A stretch of DNA of 64,000 bases from Mrakia gelida (lineage: Eukaryota; Basidiomycota; Tremellomycetes; Cystofilobasidiales; Mrakiaceae): positions 1,674,001 to 1,738,000 of the forward strand of contig BRON01000005.1 of assembly GCA_024345305.1 (NCBI GenBank), written 5' to 3'. Below are positions 44,180 to 55,155 of the stretch, piece by piece. Every line of letters begins with the position of its first letter. Within the stretch, counting starts at the first letter, position 1. The notes under the pieces are model-generated. The model did not search any database and was not told the origin of the DNA. It was given only the letters and a program-made list of their open reading frames with translations. A program made the position numbers and the translations under genes.

Positions 44180-45412
44180 TTATAACTCCCGCTGATCCTC
44201 GGATGCAGCCACGAGGGTACATCCTCCTGCTTCTCGGACGGCGGCGCTCTCGAATGATCTCGACCACACTAACAAATCGAGGACGTCGCTCTCCGCTAAG
44301 TCTTCGATGAAGGAGAGGTCCCACTCGATTTTGAGGGATGTTCCGAAGGGGGAGGTCGCAAGAATCTCTGGCGAAACGATGCTCAGCTTGTCCGACTCTT
44401 CCCCGATGAGGAGGGAGGAGCATTCCATGAAGTAGATCGAGGCGAGGTTGGTCCATCCCGAGGTGGCTTCCTCCCAAAGGGATTGCGGAATTCCATCGAC
44501 CCAGGTAGGGTCATCGGCGATGGAGATGGCGAGAGCGTGGGGGTTGAGGGTGGAGAGGAGAGGGACGACGTTGGCGAGTGGTTTGGGGAAGTGGACGTTT
44601 CGTCGCTCGGTCTTCTTCCTGGGGCGTTCCTCCAGACTGTCGCCGTAGTCGAAGCGGAGGATGACCCTTTGGAGAGAGGGCAAGGGGAGGATAGGGTAGA
44701 CGGGGAGCGAGCTGGGGGAAGGGAAGTAGTGCTCGTCGTACGGGTGGTAGCAGTTGAGCGCGAGGTGGACGACCTTGTCGAGAGAGAGGCGAGGGAGGAT
44801 TTTGGCGAGGGAAGGGGAGTAGGTCTGGAAAGGAAGTGAAGAGTGATTATGGCTCAGTTTTGGTGCCAGCCGTCTCGATGAGAGCTCGTCGGAAGGAAGA
44901 AGAAGCTCACAGGGTCGACGAAAGGATCGAGACGCGTCGCAAACTTCGCCCACATCGTCTCGTACAAGATTGGGGACGCCAGCTCGAGGAAGAGAAAGCT
45001 CGACTGGCAGATCCGTCCGAGAGAAGATCGATCGGAGTGGAAGAAGATCTCGCGAAGGAGTTCGTTGGGGAGGGAGGGCGGCGTGGTTGGGAGTCGAGCG
45101 AGATGGTTTTGAGGCTCGGCGGCTTCCTGAAGACACAAGAGCGATATATGGATAGTCAGAGACAGTACTACGAGTGGTTAGAGGTGTCACGAATAGAGAT
45201 ATCAAGCTCACCTTCGACCAGGACCAGGGACCGACTTGATCAGCAACCCCCGCCTTCTTCTTGAGCTCCCAAGGATCTCCTTCCCTCAACCATATCCCTT
45301 CCAGACCCTCCACTTCTTGAGCGTTGGTAGAGATGATCTTCTCGGCCGAGCGAATGATCTTGACGAGGTCTTCCCGAGAGAGTCCGTCGAGGGAGGTTTC
45401 GGGGAGGGCCAT
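44180..45412 (-). CDS. F-box protein, 353 aa
   Basis: Three exons close in frame: complement 45412-45212, 45126-44911 and 44824-44180. Exon 1 gives an N-terminal extension (MALPETSLDGLSREDLVKII...GPWSWSK). Exon 2 has the F-box (LPNELLREIFFHSDRSSLGR, then LFLELASPILYETMW). Exon 3 holds a leucine-rich body (PSLAKILPRLSLDKVVHLAL, LPSLQRVILRFDYGDSL, SDVLDLLVW). By family it should be an SCF ubiquitin-ligase receptor; the target is unknown. The F-box resembles those of the 9802 and 51648 genes (PPELLREIF, FLELASPFLY). It is divergent from the mitochondrial AsnRS gene. Confidence 0.85.
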   Translation of the reverse strand: MALPETSLDGLSREDLVKIIRSAEKIISTNAQEVEGLEGIWLREGDPWELKKKAGVADQVGPWSWSKVSLISLFVTPLTTRSTVSDYPYIALVSSGSRRASKPSRSTPNHAALPPQRTPSRDLLPLRSIFSRTDLPVELSLPRAGVPNLVRDDVGEVCDASRSFRRPCELLLPSDELSSRRLAPKLSHNHSSLPFQTYSPSLAKILPRLSLDKVVHLALNCYHPYDEHYFPSPSSLPVYPILPLPSLQRVILRFDYGDSLEERPRKKTERRNVHFPKPLANVVPLLSTLNPHALAISIADDPTWVDGIPQSLWEEATSGWTNLASIYFMECSSLLIGEESDKLSIVSPEILATSPFGTSLKIEWDLSFIEDLAESDVLDLLVWSRSFESAAVREAGGCTLVAASEDQREL

Positions 45413-45703
45413 GGCGAAGAAGGAAGGGAGAGGGAAGGGAGCGAGGTGGGAGGTCGTTGAAACTGAAGCGACGGGACGAGCGCAAAGTCAGTTTCAGCAG
45501 AGGAAGGAGTATCGGTACGTGTGATAGACTCACCGACGTCGGTCTGATGTAGTTTTGGATGGTTTCAATTCCGAGAAGGGGTCGTGGTCGAGGTGAAGAG
45601 AAAAAGGAAGGGATTTCGAGGTCAACTTCAACGCCGACCTGCCCTCCCCTTCCTCCCTTCCCTTTTCTTTTCCTACGAGCTTCTCAGAGTCCGTTTCAGT
45701 CAC

Positions 45704-47731
45704 ATGAGACTCTCCCCTTCGTTACTAGCACCACTTCGTCTTCCCAAAACTCTCAGCGAAACGCTCAGGCTGCTACCTTCGCCATCACCTTCGACCTCCT
45801 CAAGCTCGAGCTCAACTTCATCTCCCTCTCCTCCCTCCGTCGTCCGAGGCTGGATCTCCTCCCTTCGAACTTCGAAAAACGTCGCCTTCATCGGAATCAA
45901 CGATGGAACACTAGCTCGGCCGTTACAAGTCGTCGTCCTAGGCAAAAAGACGGCGGGAGGGATGAGAAGGTCAGTCCGAGCTCAAAGCTCCCTTCCTTCC
46001 CTCGTCGTCCTTCTCCCTCTCTGCCTCACCTCTATCTCGCCTCGAAACCCTCGCGGACACTCGCTGATCCTTCCTCTTGAGCGTACAGTATCGTCGAAGA
46101 GCTCTCGATCGGTGCTTCCCTCAAGATCACAGGTCCCATCATCCTTTCGCCCGGACCAGGTCAGCCCATCGAGCTTCGAGCCTCAGCTCTCGAAGTCCTC
46201 GGTTCCTGCGACGGAGATGTCAGTAGAACCTCTTCTTTGATCGGATCTAGAGCATCTCTATGCTCTCGCATCATTCCCGTCTTCCGGGGCTGACTGAATC
46301 CCCTTCCTCCTCTCTCCTCGCTCTTCTACGTCCAGACCTACCCGATTCATCCTGATCGCAACCCTGGAGCAGAACGACCCATTCTACATCTTCGAGAGTA
46401 CTCTCATCTTCGCCCCCGAGAGCTGGAGACTCAGTCGGTCATCAAGCTGAGGGATCAGGTCTCGCGAGGCTGGAGGTCATTCTTTGAGGTTCGTTTCGTC
46501 TCCTCTTCTTCGTCGCGTCAAGTCGAACGACGACTCACACCTTGCACCCTGTCTTCAACTCCACAGGAAAACGACTTCATTCACATCAACACACCTATCC
46601 TCACCAGCTCGGACTGTGAAGGAGCCGGAGAAGTCTTCTCGGTCATCTCTCAGAGTTCGCCAAAGGACGATCCGTTCTTCCGTGAGTCGAGTTCCGTCTT
46701 CTCCTTCGTCTCATCATCTTCCTCCTAGATCTCACTGACTGTCACACTAACTACCATCAACCCTCCTGGATACAGCTTCTCCCGGGGCCAACCTTACCGT
46801 CTCCTCCCAACTCCACCTCGAACTCTACCTCCCAACCCACCCTCGCGTCTACACCCTCTCTCCAGCCTTCCGAGCCGAACCAGGGATCTCTCGTCGGCAC
46901 CTCGCCGAGTTCTGGATGCTCGAAGCAGAGGTCGCCTTCGTCTCGTCGGTTCAGGAGGTCATGGACGTCTGCGAGGAGGGAGTCAAGTCCGTTCTGCGAG
47001 GACTCGTCGTCGAGGATGGATCGCCGCTCGGAGTCTTCGCTGGACGAGAGGAGGTCAGAAGTCGGATCGACAACGCCATCGGGAAGGAGGGAGGAGAAGG
47101 TTGGATGAGGCTGAGCTACACGGAAGCGATCGAGATCCTTCAGCAACACGAGGAATCGCTCGACGCGTCGGCACTTCGGTTCATGCATCGTCCCGTCTGG
47201 GGAGCTTCTCTCTCTTCGGAGCACGAGAAGTTCCTCGCCGGTCAGCACGCCAAAGGACCCGTTTTCGTCTACGACTACCCCTCGGAGCTCAAGCCTTTCT
47301 ACATGCTTCCCACGCCGGGCTCGGAGGCGGAGAGGAAGACCGTCGCCTGTTTCGATTTGTTGGTTCCGGATGTGGGAGAGTTGGCTGGAGGGAGTATGAG
47401 GGAGCATAGGCTGAAGGAGTTGGTGGAGGTGATGAGGTGAGTAGATCGTTATCTCCTCTTCGCTTCGTCTGGACTTTGCGTCTCCTCCGAGCTTCGCGTC
47501 TCTTCGAACCCGTTGACTGACTGGCCTTCCTCCTGCTCGCTCCCTCTCCTCAGCGATCGGAAGATGCGCCTCGAAGCGATGGACTGGTACATCGACACTC
47601 GTCGCTATGGGACCGTCCCTCACGGAGGATTTGGACTTGGGTTCGAGAGGCTGCTGTTGTGGGTGACTGGAGTCGCGGACGTGAGGGACATCGTTGGCTT
47701 CGGGCGGTGGAAGGGGAGCTGTCGCTATTGA
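45704..47731 (+). CDS. SLM5: Mitochondrial asparaginyl-tRNA synthetase, 500 aa
   Basis: Six exons close in frame: 45704-45969, 46089-46218, 46336-46488, 46567-46681, 46776-47436 and 47554-47731. The N-terminus ([18 protein letters not shown]) is a mitochondrial presequence. Then come the OB-fold anticodon-binding domain ([20 protein letters not shown]), [11 protein letters not shown], motif 1 region ([20 protein letters not shown]), motif 2 ([21 protein letters not shown]) and motif 3 ([16 protein letters not shown]). It charges tRNA-Asn in mitochondria. Compared with cytosolic AsnRS, the short N-terminus and the AGEVF element fit the bacterial/organellar type. The symbol is the yeast mitochondrial orthologue name, assigned by family. 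Confidence 0.93.
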
Positions 47732-48103
47732 TGAGGCTGCTCTCAGATATCAACTCAGGCGAGTTGCTAAATCTATAATCTAGCTCCCTGCATGGTTGAA
47801 AGCTAAGCTGAAGAGGGGTACTGACTTCAGAATCTTCTTCGTTCACAGGCACGACTTCGTTCCTGGCGATCTCACTTCCCAACTCAAACCCCTTCCGACT
47901 CCTCTCCTTCCCTCCACCAACCACCATCATCACCGTCCTTTGGTCTTTCCCCTATCCTCTCTCGATAATCTCCTCCCACCTACTTCGTCGCAGCAAAACT
48001 CGCCCCACTGCTCTCGCTCGTCCTTCAACTTCAGGAACGCCCCTCGGATCCCCTCTTCCCAAGCCCCCGCCTTCCTCTCCCAGCGTCCCTTCCTTCCCTC
48101 GCC
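47732..48103. other. Spacer between two plus-strand genes
   Basis: About 370 bp holding the 3' end of AsnRS and the promoter of the next gene. Pyrimidine-rich from 47870 onward. No separate gene seen. Confidence 0.45.
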
Positions 48104-50752
48104 ATGCCTCTCTCCCAGCTCAATCCCTTCCAGCATACCAACTACGACCCACAACTTCCCAAGCTCACTCGCCAGCAATCGACGTCGTCCTCGGTCGCGT
48201 TCCCACAACAGCCAGCCTCCGTCAGGTCCAGCTCCTCCACCGCCTCCTCCTTCTTCGCCAAAACCATCAGCAGCTTCTCTCACAAACCCTGGACTCGACC
48301 TCGACTCAAGAGTCTCTCGAAGACCTCTTCCTACTCCATCCGAAGGATCCAGAGTCAGACGAACGAGAGGGACGGGAGCTTCGAGGTCATCGGCAGCGAG
48401 TACGTTCCTCTCTCGGCCGAGGAGGAGCTCGAGCACGAATTCAAGAGGTCGAGGTCGGTTCTCTCACTTGCAGTTTCCCACCATCAAGGCGGAACTCAAG
48501 AGGAGAGGATCCGGAAGCTCGACGCGATGGACTGTTCGGTGGGAGAGTACTGGGCGGCGCGAGCTCTGATCGAGAGGAGCGGCGAGTCCCCTGAGGAGAG
48601 GAACGAGAGAGAGACATGGGAGAGGGAGAGAGCGAAGTCAACTACTCCGAAGAGGGAAGGCCGAAGGAGGCAGAGGATAGAGAGGGAGTGGCGGGGAGAA
48701 GGGAGGGGGAGTGCGAGAGAGAACGGTTGGGGAGGAGAGGACGAGGACGAAGGGCAGACTTGGTAGGAGCTCATCACCTGGGAGGAGAAGAAGGAGAGGG
48801 ATGAGATCACGAGGCTGGGAACGGTGATGGAGGTGGTGACTATCGACGAGTTGGACGAGTCGAAGATGAGGATGTTGGGGTTGAAGATTCGAGAACCGCG
48901 TGAGTCTTCGAGCTTCCTCTCTACGTCGTCGTTCCCGCCCTTCTTCGATCTCGTCCCTTGCTGACCGACTCTTCTCCTCTGTTTCGTCAGTTCCCAACAT
49001 GCCGTTCTCCAAACTCTCGAAATCGATCAAGCCATCAGTCATCGTCGTTCCCTCTCAAGCCTCGATGTTCGACCACCGACCGAAGCTCGTTCCCTCCTCC
49101 TCGTTCTCGTCGTCGTCCTCCCGCCTCGCCGCTGGTCACAATCGATCAGTCACTCCTCCTCCCATGGAAAGCTTCCCGAGCTTTACCTCCGCCACGTTCG
49201 ACTCTTCGCCCGAGATGTCCTCAGCCGATCCCACTCCCCAAACTCCCTCCGTCGCGACCTTCCCTTCGAATCAACACACGACGAACCCGTCGATCCCTAC
49301 CTGGTCGGTCTCAGCGGATCCCGAGGACGAGCAGGATCAGGAGGAAGAGGAGTCCTTCTCCATCGAGCTACCTCCTACCGGAGGAGAGGATCTCGAAGGA
49401 CCCATCTGGAAGAAGGAGAAGCAGCGTCGCTTGGAGAGCACCGTCGACGACTCCTTCGACAGCAACGCGTCGCCGTCCAAGTTCTACGGATACCCGGACT
49501 CGGTTCTCGATCACTACGCCACATCATCAGAAGGAGGATCCCCCTTCGTCTCGCCCATCAAGTCCGGATCGAAGGTCGAATCATCGTCTCCTCCTTTCGA
49601 GTTCCCACCCCAGCAGTCGTTCCTCTCCTACTCCACCCATTCACCCCTCTCTCCCAACCACGTCCTCGCATCACCCACTCCCTCCGAACAGGCTCGCTAC
49701 CTCGATCGATCCATCTCTCCCTCCGACGAGATCCTCGAGGCTCGTCGAATCGAAGCCCTCGACGATCCCTCTCCCTCCCGCTCTCATGTCACGTCGACGA
49801 GCGAGGACTCGGAAGATCCCAACAACTTCGCCTCGATCCACCTCGCCGTCCTAGGGACTCCAACTCCGTCGGCGTTCGTTCCCATCTCGACCTTCCAACC
49901 CACTCAAACCCCGTCGACTCGCGAGCTTGAAGAAGACGCGTCGCCACTCCCAACCCCAGGACAAGCCTGGCGCTCCGTCGCGCGATCTATCGGACTACCT
50001 CTCAACCCTTCGGACTACTCAAACTCTCCCTCCAACCGAGACGGCTCGTTCAACTTCCAAACGTCGTCCGAGGCGTCCCCAACTCCAGGAGTCGCTCCCT
50101 TCGACGCGAGTTTCAACGACTTCCATCAGCGCGTCCAGATGGAACTCAGGAACAAGATCGACAATTCCCTCGACTCTTCGCTGTCGTCTGGAGCTGCCGA
50201 TATCGAGGAGGTCGACAAGATCGTCGGAGGGAGAGGGAAGGAGAGGATGAAGTCGAGGGACACGTCGTGGCTGAGGAGGAGGAGGAACCCCACAGCGTTG
50301 GTGAAGAAGTCGTCGATGCCTTCGATCTCGAGTCCTCTGGCGAAAGGAAGTGGGAACATTGCTAGTCCTGGTAAGTCTCAGATCGAGAATCCCTTGCCAC
50401 TCTTCCGCAAAACTGAGACTGACGCGACCTCCTCTCCCTCGTCCCTCTTCTGCACCAACCAGCTCCCTCCTCCCTCTCATCCAACTCACCCTCCTCTCTT
50501 CACCACTCTCCAGCCTTCACTCCTCTTCCCGCCATGTTCAAATACACCGAAGCTCAACGTTTCGAGAGGCGGTACGTCGCCGATCGAAACAAGCCGACAG
50601 CGGCTCCAACCTCCCCGCCCAAGAACAGAGGAGACGAGAGCTTCGAGTCGGGGGAGATGGAGTCGGGACCGGGGAGGTACATCATGCGCTCTGTTAGGAA
50701 GGCGAGGGGGGTGAGGGTTTCAAAGGGAGGGAGGAAGGACGTTCAGGGTTGA
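48104..50752 (+). CDS. Large low-complexity protein of unknown function, frame interrupted by one TAG
   Basis: Three exons, 48104-48899, 48991-50370 and 50463-50752, join in one frame of 822 codons, but TAG at 48764-48766 interrupts exon 1. Before it is MPLSQLNPFQHTNYDPQLPK and a charged helical region; after it ELITWEEKKERDEITRLGTV continues the same charged helix, so both sides belong to one protein. No intron of the right phase removes the stop. The middle is Ser/Pro-rich with acidic patches (SFSIELPPTGGEDLEGPIWK). A conserved-looking C-terminal piece reads MFKYTEAQRFERRYVADRNK. Family unknown. Options are a recent nonsense mutation, read-through, a sequence error, or two genes (the second starting at ATG 48826). 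Confidence 0.6.
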
Positions 50753-51647
50753 AGTCATGTCCGTTCGTCGCGTTCGCCGTTTTGCTTCTTTCTCTTGCCT
50801 TTCGTTATTCTTGCTTGCTTTCTCTCCTACATCCTGCACAACTCTAGACTTATACTCTATTCTTGCTCTCGCTCTTACTGCCTTTACCTCTTGCATACTT
50901 CATACTTCCTTCCCCCGATCGCTCGTTCTCTCTCGAACTCCTCACTCTCCTTTTTGCCCTCCCTGCTACGATTTCCTTCGTACACTCTCGTTCTCGTCCC
51001 ACGTCACTGCACACCTAGCTATCGTACGCCCCTCTTTCTGACTTCCGCCACTGCCTTGCTCTCTCAAAAGCCCCTCTCGTTTCTTTCCCCCTCGCGCGAC
51101 ACTCCTCCCTCCACTCACCTTCGTTTTCACTGCCCCACTCCACCGCCCTCGCTCGCTCTCTTGCTACACTGGACGCTCCTTGCTTGCCCGTTTTTGGTTG
51201 CTTTACCCATTGCGATGCCTTTCACCCTTCTCCCTCCTTGCCAGCACGCAAGGCTCGTCGTCCTTTTTCCGACGCGTCTCGTCTCGTCGCGTCGCTCTGC
51301 CGTTCATTTCCTTCGAAGCAGCGCTGACGATACATAATCTTTCTGGCTCCATAGCAAAGACGAATTCCCGAAACACAAAGCCGCATCGTCTCGACCACAG
51401 CACTACTGGAGAAAGCTTAAGAAACCGACGCGTCGACGACCTCCTCCCTCCCTCCTCCTCACCTCCAGCCCTCAACCGCCTTCCCAACCCAAGCGTCCTC
51501 TCGGTCCCTCCTCCCTACCCGGCCTGGTCGTACCTCTACTGTAATCTCCAAATTCCCACCTGGCTGCTTCCCAAACACGAATCTGTCGTCGCGCACGTAC
51601 TCAGCCGCTGTGTGCTCCAAATCCTCCTTCTCCTCCTCCGATGCTAC
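50753..51647. other. Convergent intergenic region
   Basis: Almost 900 bp, strongly pyrimidine-rich up to about 51330, with GACGCGTC-type palindromes near 51270 and 51427. It lies between the unknown gene and the F-box gene on the opposite strand. Frames crossing it are Ser/Leu/Pro-rich and give no family. No gene seen. Confidence 0.45.
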
Positions 51648-52671
51648 CTAAGCAACGAGGCGGAACGACGGCCCATCCATGAACCATTCTCTCTTCCTCC
51701 AGAGGGTTTTCACCTCCTGCCCAAACCCATCGACGCAATCAACGATTGACCGAGCGGGGTCGAGGAAGTCGTGGCAGAGGAGGAAAGAGAGGGGGGCGTC
51801 GTTCGTCGTCCGCTTCTTTGCTTCCTTGGACCGCCTGTAGAACTGGTCTAGAGCGAGGGTGGAGAGCGCTAGGCGGGTGGTAGCGTTGCTGAGGACGGTG
51901 GACGTCAGTCGATTCCAGGAGGGGAGGTAGTCAGGGACCTCGTTGAGGGAGGTGCGGGGACCAAAGTTCAGGCAAGAAGACAGGAAGTGGTCGACCTGCC
52001 CAGATCCCCTGATAACGAAGCTGGCCGGGTTGAAGAGGTTGAGAAGTGTTGCGACTTGGGGTTCGTTTTGTTCGTCCTGGATCGTCTGGCGGCCTCGAAC
52101 GTTGATAACGAAGACGTCGATGGGGAGGGGAGGAGTTGAGGGGAGGTTGCAAGGGAGCTGGAGTTCGTCCTTTTCCGATGTGGTGTCCTTGGAGAAGTAG
52201 GTGAAGGTTCGGATCCCAGAGAGAGGGACGAGGCGAGGGAGGGGCGCGATGGAGGAGGGAGGAGATGTGCTGGAAGGGGAGGAGGAGGGAGGAGAGGCTG
52301 AGGTCGTCTGCAAGGAAGGCGAACAAGAGCCTATCAGCTTCTGTTCTTTCTTCTGAGAAGTCGCCAGCACAGGCGAAAGAGAATGAGCTTACCTCCAGTA
52401 GAAAGAGCCTGACGACCAAATCGATGCTGTCCAGGACGATGTGGGTGTAGAGGAAGGGAGAGGCGAGCTCGAGGAAGGTCTTGCTCGACCTGCAGACGTT
52501 TCCGAGCGTGGGAGTGTCGCAGTAGGAGAAGATCTCTCTGAGGAGTTCGGGAGGGATGTACAGGTTCGGAGAGGGAGTCGAGGGACAAAGATCCGACATG
52601 CTTGGTCTTTTGAGGTCGAGAAGGTTGGAGGAGAAGAAGAGGAAGGGGGAGAGCCGCGACGTCGAGCTCAT
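51648..52671 (-). CDS. F-box protein, 312 aa, intact paralogue of the gene at 9802
   Basis: Two exons: complement 52671-52393 and 52307-51648, joined in phase 0 by a GTAAGC donor and CTTGCAG acceptor. The N-terminus reads MSSTSRLSPFLFFSSNLLDL; MSDLCPSTPSPNLYIPPELL and REIFSYCDTPTLGNVCRSSK form the F-box, followed by TFLELASPFLYTHIVLDSID. The second exon contains RTFTYFSKDT, NLFNPASFVIRG, DYLPSWNRLTSTVLSNATT and LCHDFLDP, each with a counterpart in the 9802 gene (for example YLPSWNRLSSSVLSHAHT). Probable SCF receptor. Only 60 bp separate its start from the start of the divergent MYND gene, so the true start may be the internal Met of MSDLC. Confidence 0.85.
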
Positions 52672-52731
52672 TCTCTTTCCTTCCTTCTCCGCTGGTTCCC
52701 TTCAGCGTCCACCATCTCAAATCGTACAGAA
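52672..52731. promoter_or_regulatory. 60-bp divergent interval between two F-box genes
   Basis: The two predicted start codons lie 60 bp apart. This is too short for two normal promoters with leaders, so transcripts probably overlap or one start is further in. The interval is pyrimidine-rich on the plus strand. Confidence 0.45.
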
Positions 52732-54874
52732 ATGGATTCGCAAGAGACCGTCAGCTTGGATCATACCTCAGATTCTGTGCTCATCACGGGAAACAGTTCA
52801 GACCGCGTCTCCACGCTCTCTCAAGACGAGGTGAGCTCTCCTTCCTTCCCTCGTCCTCCCTCCCATCCTTCTCGATCTCACTCGCTTCCACCTCCCTTCA
52901 TTCTACCCCTTCTCTGAGGCTACTACTCAGGACGTGGAGGTTCCATTCTCAGGTGAGTACGGAATTTGGACCTCTCTCGTCGTTTCAGGACAGAGAAAGA
53001 CAGACGAGCATCGGGCAAGAAGTCGAGGAGAGCATCACTTGAAGTCCACGATTCTGACTCTCGTCTCTTGGCTCGCACACACCCTTGAGAAGATCTTCAC
53101 ATCCAGCAGTCGGCTACGCCTCCTCTCACCTTCAACTTCACGACGGCGGGATCCCAAACTCCCGCTGCCACGTCGACGAACGTCTCCTCCCTCTCGACCT
53201 CCCTCCCCGTCTCCCCCACTCCCACCAAAGCTTCAGCCGCCAACATCAAGCTCTGCGAGCACTGCAGCCGATTCTTGATCAAGATCCTTCGTTGCGGTCG
53301 ATGCAGAGTATCCTACTGTTCTCAGGATTGCCAGAAGAAGGTGAGTGCGTTGATTCGTCTCGATCTCTTCCAGCCCTCAACGAGCGCTGACCTCGATGCG
53401 ATACTTCTCGGTGCGCACAGGATTGGAAGGATCACAAGATGGCTTGCAAGTCCGGGATTGCGAGAAGGAGGCTTCCGGGTATGTTGAGTTTCCTTTCGTT
53501 CGTTCGAGCTCGAGTCGAGTCAGCGCTTCCACCTCTTCCTTGCTTTCCCTGACTCTTTCTCCTCTTGGATTTTCCGTTCCCTCCCAGATCTTCCCGTCGA
53601 AGTCATGGAGAAGATACTCGCCTACACCTTCCTTCCTCCTTCCAAGGTCGTCCCGTCCTCGTACCCCTTCCATCTTCGACGCACTTCGCACCTCCTCCTC
53701 GTCTCTCACTCTTTCAAAGAGCTCTGCCTACCCTTCTTCTACCACTCCGTCACCATCAGCCGTCCCTCTCACTACGTCACTTTCTTCGATCCCTCGAACG
53801 GACTCTTCGCAGGAGAGGAAGGAAGGAAGATGTGGAGCCTCGTCAGATCGTTCGCCATCGTCGTCGGCGTCGACGCTCCCCTCCTCTCTCCCCAAGACCT
53901 CGATAAACACAACAAGCACTACCAGGTCGCACTCGCACTCCCTTCGAACAACGAATCCTCCTCCTCCTCTACCCTCGAGGACGTCTGCCTCCTCGACTAC
54001 CGTCAACCTCTCCCTCGCTCCTCCCTCTACGGAGCCCTCGAGACGCGTCGACTCGTCGAAACGGTTCAGTCGCGACCTTCGGCTCGAGAGTGGACGGAGA
54101 TCGAGGAGAGGATAGACTACCAGAAGGACATCGAGCGCTTTGGATCTGGAGACCCCACCTCTCCCAGGACCTGGGAGAAATGGCTCGGCAACAAATCGTT
54201 GGAGAAGGTCATCAACGAACGAATCGAGTTCCAAGTTCACGAATCCATCGGAGCTGAACAGAGCCACTTCTTCGCCTCCCTCCTCGCTACCACCCAACCT
54301 CACAACGTCCACATCTCCCTCATCTCCCTCCTCCACTACCACGTCGTCGCTCTCGCTCGTGAAGAGTCCTTCGCCCACTCCGTCGTCAACGTCCACTTCT
54401 CACCCAAGGCGAACCAGCTTTACCACGGATTGGAAGCGCAGGCGGAGTGCCTTGCGAGATCGGTGAACGAGTACGGGAACGAGGCGAAGGTGAGGGAGAT
54501 GGTGATGGTTGGGTTCAAGGATGAGCAGCTTGCGCCGTTCGAGTACGAGATGGCGAGGGTTTGGAGAAGGAATCCGCCTTGGATGGAGTGGGATTGGTTT
54601 TGGAAGATGGAGGATGGGGAGTGGGCGAGGTGGGAGATGGATTCGGTGAGTGTTTTGTTTCTTCGACCTTTCAAGCTCTCGAAGTCGGGAAGGCGCTTCT
54701 GACTCTACCGTATTCTCTTCTTTTACGTAGGCCGACGAGGACGACGACGACGACGAGGTCCAAGTCATGACGTGAGCTTTTCACTCCTCCCTTCTTGTTT
54801 CTCTCAAACTGACCTTAAGGTTCTTCGTTGTCTTACGCTCTAGTGTCACGTACCTCAACAATCCCTCGTCGTAG
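52732..54874 (+). CDS. MYND zinc-finger plus F-box protein
   Basis: Exon 1 (52732-52830) starts MDSQETVSLDHTSDSVLITG. Further exons encode QSATPPLTFNFTTAGSQTP and a Ser/Thr-rich linker. A MYND finger follows (KLCEHCSRFLIKILRCGRC, then YCSQDCQKK joined to DWKDHKMAC; the Cys/His ligands of the family are present). Then an F-box (DLPVEVMEKILAYTFLPPSK, LLLVSHSFKELCLPFFYHS), a long helical body, an acidic DEDDDDDEVQ exon and the final TVTYLNNPSS, stop at 54872-54874. MYND fingers bind proline-rich peptides; with an F-box this suggests a ubiquitin-ligase receptor recruiting a partner through MYND. A 22-nt exon at 52931-52952 would shift the frame if included; skipping it keeps the frame. Confidence 0.8.
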
Positions 54875-55155
54875 TCTTGCGTTCGAGAGAGAGGAGGAGG
54901 AAGGGTTGGAGACCGTCGAGGTTGGATCGAATCGAATCGTCGCGTCGAGCTTTTTGGTTGCTTTCGTCCCTTTCTTTAGGATTCTCCTTATTAGTCTATG
55001 TTTACCGTTTTGCCTCTAATCTACCAGTCGAGCCCCGCAAGCTCGGCCCGTCGTCCTGACGTTCGACGCGTCCGCGTCGCGTCTCGTCCCTCGCTCCCTC
55101 TCTCTTCTCTCTCCACTACACCCAAGCTCCAAAGACGTACCAAAAAGGTTTCCAT

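Noticed and set aside
50757..51749. Several overlapping plus-strand frames after the unknown gene
   Set aside because: They are pyrimidine-driven, Ser/Leu/Pro-rich, without splice logic, and run into the antisense of an F-box gene.
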